This document shows positions 58,640-64,000 of a stretch of 64,000 nt of DNA, one piece after another. The DNA comes from Ancylobacter tetraedralis (lineage in GTDB: Bacteria > Pseudomonadota > Alphaproteobacteria > Rhizobiales > Xanthobacteraceae), in the NCBI RefSeq assembly GCF_014195655.1, contig NZ_JACICD010000004.1, positions 434,001 to 498,000 on the forward strand, written 5' to 3'. Position 1 is the first letter of the stretch. The number at the start of each line of letters is the position of its first letter. The notes under the pieces are model-generated. The model was given only the letters and a program-made list of their open reading frames with translations, did not search any database and was not told the DNA's origin. Both the position numbers and the translations under genes were made by a program.

Positions 58640-59533
58640 TCAGGGTGTGATGGAGACAGGCGCGGACAGGCTCTTCGCGGGGGAGGCGGACGGCTTGGCG
58701 GACGATCGGGACGCGGACGGCGTGATGTCGGCCGCGCGCTGCTGGGCATCGATATTGGCTGCCATCGACCGGCCGAGGTCGCGCGCGAAGCAGTCATAGC
58801 CCCAGTCGTTCATGTGGAAGCCGTCCTTGGCGAGGAAGGACTCGAACGGCATGCGGCCGGCCTCGTGCCAGTCGCGCATCAGCGCGTAGCGATGATAGAC
58901 GTCGACGCCCTCCTCGCTGGCCACGGCGTCGATCAGCCGGATCATCGCGCCGGTATCGGCATCGGCGATGACGCGCGGCGAATATTGCGGGTCGACCAGC
59001 ACCAGATCGGCGTCGAGCGCGCGGATGCGCGCGATCGCCTCGCGCAGTTCCGGCCCGGCGGTGGCGAGGCCATTGGCGCGGAACAGCGCGTTCACGCCGG
59101 CCTGCCAGATCACCAGCGTGGGCTTGGCCGCCGCCACGTCGGCGTCGAAGCGCGCCAGCATTTCCGGGGCGTCCTGTCCGTTGACGCCGCGGTTGATCAC
59201 CGTGATGTCGGCGCCCGGGAAACGCTCGCGCAGTGCCGCCTGCAGCCGGCTGGGATAGCTCGCCGCCGCCGAGGTGGCGCCCGCGCCCGCGGTGGAGGAG
59301 GAACCGATCGCAACAATGGTGACGGGCTGTCCCGCGCGCAGCCGCGCCGCCGTGCGGGCGAGGGGCGCGCTGAGGCGGGTGGAGGTCTTGGTTGCCGGGC
59401 AGCTGGGCGGCAGGATCTGCGCCGCCTGCGGGATGGGCGCGGCCGTGGTGGACGAACTCTGGGCGGTGGCAGGCCGAGCGGTCAGCGGCGCAAGCACGAG
59501 CGTCGCGGCGATGGCGAGGGCGAGAAGGCGCAT
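58640..59533 (-). CDS. SGNH/GDSL hydrolase-like protein of the opgC operon
   Basis: The product is 297 residues with a signal peptide (LLALAIAATLVLAPLTARPATA). The block I serine lies in VAIGSSSTAGAGA (77 region), a GVN motif in VIWQAGVNALFRAN and the catalytic Asp-His pair in AKDGFHMNDWGYDC. A serine/proline-rich tail follows. It is a periplasmic esterase or transferase by fold. It starts 1 base after the preceding gene stop and lies behind opgC, so it likely acts on substituted periplasmic glucans. Confidence 0.82.
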   Translation of the reverse strand: MRLLALAIAATLVLAPLTARPATAQSSSTTAAPIPQAAQILPPSCPATKTSTRLSAPLARTAARLRAGQPVTIVAIGSSSTAGAGATSAAASYPSRLQAALRERFPGADITVINRGVNGQDAPEMLARFDADVAAAKPTLVIWQAGVNALFRANGLATAGPELREAIARIRALDADLVLVDPQYSPRVIADADTGAMIRLIDAVASEEGVDVYHRYALMRDWHEAGRMPFESFLAKDGFHMNDWGYDCFARDLGRSMAANIDAQQRAADITPSASRSSAKPSASPAKSLSAPVSITP

Positions 59534-59534
59534 G

Positions 59535-60308
59535 TCAGCGTGAACCCAGGGCGCGTGTATCGACGCCATCCACGATCATGCCGACCAGAAGCCGACCGAT
59601 GCAGCGATGCACGTCCTCGAATTGTGACGGGGAGGGGCGGGCGGTGTCGAAATCGAAAATGCCTTCGCTCGCCCAGAATTGCATGATGTCGTAGCGGTCA
59701 AAGAACGGGATGCCGCTGGAGCGTGCGGCCCAGGCGAGGGCGTTGGCATAGGGCGCGACATCGATGGCGATGGCGGTGCGCGGGCTGAATTGCGGGCTCA
59801 CCACGATCGCGTCGGCACCCGCGTCGTGAATGAAGCCGATGCCGGTATTCACCGCGTCCGAGAAGGCAGAGGTATCGGCGCCGAGGATGGCGTCATAGGT
59901 GCCGGTCTGCCAGATGACCAGAGCCGGCCGGGCCTGCGCCAGCACGCCGGGCAGGTCGGCAAGGATCGCCTCCGCCGTGGCGCGCGGCTCGTTATGGGTT
60001 GTCACCACCACCCCGCCATCTGGATAGCGGGTACGCAGCGTCTCCTCCAGAAAGCTCGGGAAGGTGCGCGGCGCGTCCTTTTCCGCCCCGCCCTTCAGCG
60101 CGCTCTTCTTGGCGAGCGACGAACTGTTGAGCACCAGAACGGTGGTGGGTTTCTTCGCGGCCAGCGACTTTGCCAGCCGCGGCAGCGTGAAGCCGGCGCG
60201 CGTCAGCTCCGAGGGCGCGGCGCATACGGGAGTGCCCTCGGCCTGAGCGGAAAACCCGCTCGCCAAGACGAGAGCCGAGGCGACAAAACTCAAGACCCAA
60301 TTTTTCAC
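59535..60308 (-). CDS. SGNH-like protein with non-canonical active site
   Basis: The product is 257 residues with a signal peptide (LSFVASALVLASGFSAQAEG). It is homologous-looking to the next gene: block I reads LVLNSSSLAKKSA instead of GSSS, the middle VIWQTGTYDAILGADT carries GTYD where GVN is expected, and the C-terminal motif is FEDVHRCIG, with glutamate three residues before the histidine. It may be a diverged hydrolase or a binding partner. It is 15 bases from the opgC stop. Confidence 0.7.
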   Translation of the reverse strand: MKNWVLSFVASALVLASGFSAQAEGTPVCAAPSELTRAGFTLPRLAKSLAAKKPTTVLVLNSSSLAKKSALKGGAEKDAPRTFPSFLEETLRTRYPDGGVVVTTHNEPRATAEAILADLPGVLAQARPALVIWQTGTYDAILGADTSAFSDAVNTGIGFIHDAGADAIVVSPQFSPRTAIAIDVAPYANALAWAARSSGIPFFDRYDIMQFWASEGIFDFDTARPSPSQFEDVHRCIGRLLVGMIVDGVDTRALGSR

Positions 60309-60323
60309 AGCGAACCGCGTCGA

Positions 60324-61550
60324 TCAGCCATGTTTTCGCGCGGCAATCTCGCGCTCGACGCGACCATACCACGACAGCAAGGCAGAGAGACCCACCATCA
60401 GGACGATGCCGACCATGCTCAGCGCAACCTGCATGAAAAGCGTGCCCGAAATCTCATTCAGCACGAAATGTGCGGCAAAAGAAAGAAACACGCCGAGGCA
60501 GAACACCTGCAGCGAGTTCTGCCCGCACAGGATCATCGGCGCCAGCAGCGGCGAGCGGAGCACCGGCAGGTCCACCGGCACCGCGCGTACCACGACGATG
60601 GCCAGCGCCAGGAAATGGACCAGCCGCAACGGCGACAGGTCGGTCTTGCTGATGGGATAGATGACGTCGCCGATGGCCGGCGGCACCAGCCCTTCCAGCG
60701 GCGGCCACCACCAGCTGATCACCACCAGCAGCGAGACGAGGAGATAGGCGAGGCAGGCGGCCACCACCGCCGGCGACTGGACCACCCGCGACAACCGGTC
60801 GCTGCCGCCCAGCCCGCACCAGCCGCCGAACACGAACAGCAACTGCCAGGCGAAAGGATTGAAGAACCACGTCCGGTCGTCGGGATAGGCGGGCAGGTTC
60901 CAGCCCGTGCTGGTCGCCACCAGCCACATCAGCGCCGAGGCCGCGAGCGTGAGATCGGGCTTGCGGCGCAGCGCCCAGAGCACGGGCGGGAAGGTCGCCA
61001 GCAGCACGATATAGAGCGGCAGCACATCCATGTTGGCCGGGCGGAATTTCAGCAGCAGCGCCTGAACCAGCGCGACGTCGGGCTCGGAGAGGAATTGCAG
61101 CGCGCCCATCTCCTCCACGTAGAGCGGGTTGGAGAAGCTGCCGACGACATAGGAGATTTCGGCGAGGTAGATGACGAACAGAAAGATGAACGCGATGTAG
61201 AGCTGCCACGCCCGCCGCAGGATGCGGGCGGACGTGACGATCATCCCATCGGCCGCCATCTGCCGGCCATAGACCATCGCGCCGGTATAGCCGGAGATGA
61301 AGACGAAGATCTCCGTGGCGTCGGAGAAGCCGAAATTGCGGTTGGTGATCCAGTTCGCGACATTGTTGGGAATGTGGTTGAGGAAGATGAACCACAGCGC
61401 CAGGCCGCGAAACAGATCGAGCCGCAGATCCCGGCCGGAGGCAGGCGGCTTGCCGGCCCGATCCGCTGAAGGAGCCGGCGGTGCCTCCGCCTGGGCAGGG
61501 CGCGCCGGCTCATCACGCTCGATCGGTCGGGCCAAGGCGCTCTGCCTCAC
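60324..61550 (-). CDS. opgC: OpgC-family acyltransferase (periplasmic glucan succinylation)
   Basis: The product is 408 residues with about ten membrane helices after a proline/alanine-rich cytoplasmic start. OpgC-type residues are LRLDLFRGLALWFIFLNHIP and NFGFSDATEIFVFISGYTGA in the first helices. OpgC proteins add succinyl groups to osmoregulated periplasmic glucans. Two SGNH-like genes follow within 16 bases, forming a decoration operon. Confidence 0.9.
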   Translation of the reverse strand: MRQSALARPIERDEPARPAQAEAPPAPSADRAGKPPASGRDLRLDLFRGLALWFIFLNHIPNNVANWITNRNFGFSDATEIFVFISGYTGAMVYGRQMAADGMIVTSARILRRAWQLYIAFIFLFVIYLAEISYVVGSFSNPLYVEEMGALQFLSEPDVALVQALLLKFRPANMDVLPLYIVLLATFPPVLWALRRKPDLTLAASALMWLVATSTGWNLPAYPDDRTWFFNPFAWQLLFVFGGWCGLGGSDRLSRVVQSPAVVAACLAYLLVSLLVVISWWWPPLEGLVPPAIGDVIYPISKTDLSPLRLVHFLALAIVVVRAVPVDLPVLRSPLLAPMILCGQNSLQVFCLGVFLSFAAHFVLNEISGTLFMQVALSMVGIVLMVGLSALLSWYGRVEREIAARKHG

Positions 61551-61560
61551 GTCGCCTCGC

Positions 61561-62148
61561 TCATTTTTTCAGTCCAAGGCCGAACATGAGCACGGTGAAG
61601 CCGTTGAAAAGAAGGTCGATGCCGAGGAACAGTCCGAGGATCCACAGCGAATTGATCGGCCACTGCACGGTGATCTCGACGCCGAGGATGATGGCGATGA
61701 TGGCCGAAAACAGGATCCAGCCCCAGCCCGGCGCCGGGCGCATCTGGAAGGCGGCGATCGCCCGGAAGAGGCCGCCGATGATCAGGGCGATGCCCAGCAG
61801 CAGGGTCAGCACCGTGGCGGCGAGGTCCGGCTGGGTGAAGGCGAGCACGCCCGCGGCGAGGTAGAGGATGCCGTCCAGCAGCCAGAAGAAGAAGCCGCCC
61901 CAGCCCTTCATGCCGAACGCGTGGAAGATCTGGGCGACGCCGCCCACGATCATCATCGCGCCGATGTAGTAGACCGAGATCAGGGTGCCGATCACCAGCG
62001 TGTAGGAGCTGCCGAGGGCGATCAGCCCGGCGAGGATCATCACGATGCCGAGGGCGACAAACCACCCCCATTTGGCCCGCAGCTCCTTCAGATGGCCCGC
62101 AAGCGAGCCGGTGGGGGAGTGGGGAAGGCTGTTGCTGGGAGTGGACAT
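61561..62148 (-). CDS. HdeD-family acid-resistance membrane protein
   Basis: The product is 195 residues with six membrane helices in three similar hairpins, the HdeD layout: WFVALGIVMILAGLIALGSS, GGFFFWLLDGILYLAAGVLA and WILFSAIIAIILGVEITVQW. HdeD proteins are tied to acid stress by genetics; the mechanism is unknown. It ends 11 bases before the opgC start codon on the same strand's upstream side and may be co-transcribed with opgC. Confidence 0.88.
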   Translation of the reverse strand: MSTPSNSLPHSPTGSLAGHLKELRAKWGWFVALGIVMILAGLIALGSSYTLVIGTLISVYYIGAMMIVGGVAQIFHAFGMKGWGGFFFWLLDGILYLAAGVLAFTQPDLAATVLTLLLGIALIIGGLFRAIAAFQMRPAPGWGWILFSAIIAIILGVEITVQWPINSLWILGLFLGIDLLFNGFTVLMFGLGLKK

Positions 62149-62312
62149 CGGTTCGACCTCGATCTGACTTGGCGCCAGGCCGGCAGAGCACAACGCTCAT
62201 GCCCCGCTGGGGTTCCTGCCCGCGCCGTGGAGCATGGTACTTTAACGCCGTCCGGCGACGCGCGCAGTCGCATTTGCCCTATATGTCCGAGATGTCTTTA
62301 GGAAACCGGTGC

Positions 62313-62918
62313 ATGAACGAAAACGGCGATCTGTTTGGCCCCACGGTGGTTCCCGCCCAGCGCTTCACCGCGCGGGTTGCCCGCACGCTGATTGCCGATG
62401 GCGCGGGATTCGCCACTCGCGAGGTGGCATCGCTCGGCGTGACGCTGGAGGGGGTGCCGGGGGATCGGCACATGGGCATGGCACGCCCGGCTGATTCGCG
62501 CGTGCCGTGGTTTCCGCGCGGTACGCCGATTCGCAATTCGCGGCAGGTCTCGATCGTCGCCATGGACGAGCTGGCGGAGATTGCCCGTCGTCTCGGCATC
62601 GTTGACGTGCAGCCGGAATGGCTCGGCGCCAATCTGGTGATCGAGGGGATCGCGCAACTCACCCGGCTGCCACCGGGCACGCGACTTTTCGCGGCGGGAG
62701 GGGCAACGCTTGCGGTGGAGGGGGAGAATGCGCCCTGCCGGCACGCGGGGGCGGCGGTCGCGGCTTTCCATCCCGGCAGCGCGGGGCTGGACCTTGCCTT
62801 CGTGCAGCGGGCGAAAGGACTGCGCGGGCTGGTGGCCTGGGTCGAACGTGCCGGCGAACTCGCCGCCGGCACCGAGATCGAGGTGCGCGTCCCGGCCCAG
62901 CGGCCATGGACGCGCTAA
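62313..62918 (+). CDS. MOSC-domain protein
   Basis: The product is 201 residues. The start MNENGDLFGPTVVPAQRF has AGGAAA 7 bases upstream. The MOSC core shows GVPGDRHMGMARPADSR, RQVSIVAMDELAEIARRLGI and the conserved cysteine in VEGENAPCRHAG. MOSC domains transfer sulfur or handle N-hydroxylated substrates together with a molybdenum cofactor; the specific role is unknown. Confidence 0.85.
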   Translation: MNENGDLFGPTVVPAQRFTARVARTLIADGAGFATREVASLGVTLEGVPGDRHMGMARPADSRVPWFPRGTPIRNSRQVSIVAMDELAEIARRLGIVDVQPEWLGANLVIEGIAQLTRLPPGTRLFAAGGATLAVEGENAPCRHAGAAVAAFHPGSAGLDLAFVQRAKGLRGLVAWVERAGELAAGTEIEVRVPAQRPWTR

Positions 62919-62936
62919 GGGGACGACACCGAGGGA

Positions 62937-64000
62937 TCAGTGAACGGCGAGCCCGTTCGAGGCGCTGACGGCAGCGCTGACCGGCATCGGCGCCATCGTG
63001 CCATCGGCGGCGGCGGTCTTGGGCGAGCTGCCCGGCAGGACCACCACCTTGGTGCCGACCTTCACCTTGTCGTAGAGCGCCTCGACATCCTCGTTTAGCA
63101 TGCGGATGCAGCCCGAGGACATGAACTGGCCGATGGTGGAGGGCTGGTTCGTGCCGTGGATGCGGTAGATGGTGCCGCCGAGATACATGGTGCGCGCGCC
63201 GAGCGGGTTACCCGGGCCCCCGGCCATGAAGCGCGGCAGGTAGGGCTGGCGCTCGATCATTTCCGCCGGCGGACGCCAGTCGGCCCATTCGGCCTTGCGG
63301 GAGATCTTTTCGGTGCCGGCCCAGGTGAAGCCGTCGCGGCCGACGCCGATGCCGTAGCGCTCGGCCTTGCCGCCGCCCATCACCAGATAGAGATAGGTGT
63401 TGGACGTATCGATGATGATGGTGCCGGGTGCCTGAGTGGTCGGGTAGTCCACCACCTGGCGCTTGAGGTTGGCCGGCAGTTCCTTTGCCGGGCCCTGCTC
63501 GGGCTGGTCTTCCGCCGGCAGCATGGCCACGCTGGAGCCGTTGGCGCCATAATTGTTGTTCAGGTCCTGACGCGACGCCGGCGCCGCCGCCGACTGGCCA
63601 TAGGCCGGCGGTGCGCTGTTGACGGGAGCCGCAGCAGCGGAGGCGCCATAGGGCGAAGGCGCGCCGACCGGCTGCTGGCCGGAATAGGCGCCCGGCGGAT
63701 AGCCGGCCGGCTGGCTCGCGGGGCTCGCATAGCGGGCATCGGCCGGAGCGCCGGGGACAGCACCGGGCGGCTGCGCAGCGACACCGGCAGCCGGCTGGGC
63801 GTAATAGGGCGCGGGCGTGCCGGGCGCCGCCTGCGGGGCGACCGCCGCGTTAGCGCCAGCATAGGGATCGTACGCGGCCGGAACCTGCACGTCCTCGTTC
63901 ACCGGATTGCCCGTCGCGGCTTCATAGGCCGAACCAGCCTGCGGGGCTGCTGAATTGTATTGCGCTGCGGCGCTGCCTACCGATGCCAGGACGGTAAAGG
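62937..64000 (-). CDS. L,D-transpeptidase, N-terminal start outside window
   Basis: The frame is open to the right edge, where it reads the end of a signal peptide (FTVLASVGSAAAQYNSAAPQ), so only a few N-terminal residues are missing. A long linker rich in proline, alanine, glycine and tyrosine (about 150 residues) precedes the YkuD catalytic domain: TIIIDTSNTYLYLVMGG, PLGARTMYLGGTIYRIHGTN and the nucleophile cysteine in FMSSGCIRMLNEDVEALYD. It cross-links peptidoglycan or anchors proteins to it in the periplasm. Confidence 0.92.
   Translation of the reverse strand, partial: FTVLASVGSAAAQYNSAAPQAGSAYEAATGNPVNEDVQVPAAYDPYAGANAAVAPQAAPGTPAPYYAQPAAGVAAQPPGAVPGAPADARYASPASQPAGYPPGAYSGQQPVGAPSPYGASAAAAPVNSAPPAYGQSAAAPASRQDLNNNYGANGSSVAMLPAEDQPEQGPAKELPANLKRQVVDYPTTQAPGTIIIDTSNTYLYLVMGGGKAERYGIGVGRDGFTWAGTEKISRKAEWADWRPPAEMIERQPYLPRFMAGGPGNPLGARTMYLGGTIYRIHGTNQPSTIGQFMSSGCIRMLNEDVEALYDKVKVGTKVVVLPGSSPKTAAADGTMAPMPVSAAVSASNGLAVH

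Overview
The window is about 66% GC and reads as an alphaproteobacterial chromosome of the order Hyphomicrobiales (Rhizobiales), most like Xanthobacteraceae (Xanthobacter, Ancylobacter, Starkeya, Azorhizobium). The grounds are the lrp / trxB / lsrB / AbcR-type sRNA neighbourhood, a DUF992 protein, a DnaG primase with an eroded zinc-binding site, the dnaG-rpoD pair, an otsB-GH15-otsA operon and an OpgC operon. This placement is inferred from gene content, not from a search. No rRNA, tRNA or CRISPR array was seen.

Region 1 to about 9000 is one arm of a prophage or phage-like element. A CI-like regulator (8516-8989, +) diverges from a leftward early operon: AlpA-type DNA-binding protein, a 37-residue protein, a PC4-like protein, a DUF6074 protein and a winged-helix replication-like protein. 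The last four genes are chained by ATGA overlaps. Beside the last gene lie four copies of a 16-bp repeat, a candidate origin or operator. Further left are two hypotheticals, two stretches with no clear gene, an AT-rich rightward insert (PRC-barrel protein, exported protein, short ORF), then a metallopeptidase, small and large terminase subunits and the start of a portal gene cut by the window edge. No integrase is visible.

Region 9300-18970 is chromosomal: a SIMPL protein, a lipid kinase, the iron-uptake set sel1 / piuA-like TonB receptor / piuC, a DUF486 membrane protein, a PQQ-type sugar dehydrogenase and a glutathione transferase. Region 19114-31418 holds aspartate aminotransferase, a DUF992 protein, MsrP, a GT39-type membrane glycosyltransferase, a candidate AbcR/alpha-r15 sRNA, the lsrB-trxB operon, and a rightward overlapping operon of an Lrp regulator with two glycosyltransferases and an ELM1-family protein, facing a GT4 glycosyltransferase and greA. 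Region 31553-42800 carries carB, carA, yqeY, azlCD, dnaG and rpoD.

Region 42800-64000 holds transporters (LysE, MFS, CDF), small membrane proteins, an aldose epimerase, a GAF-GGDEF cyclase, the trehalose operon otsB-GH15-otsA, ettA, tam, an MltB-type transglycosylase, prmB, the opgC operon with two SGNH-like genes (periplasmic glucan decoration), an HdeD protein, a MOSC protein and an L,D-transpeptidase cut by the right edge.

The most useful second-look items are the repeat array beside the replication-like gene, the chained early operon with its tiny gene, the AbcR-like sRNA with an upstream dyad beside lsrB, the zinc-ligand loss in DnaG, the SGNH pair with one non-canonical active site, and the GH15 enzyme inside the trehalose operon.
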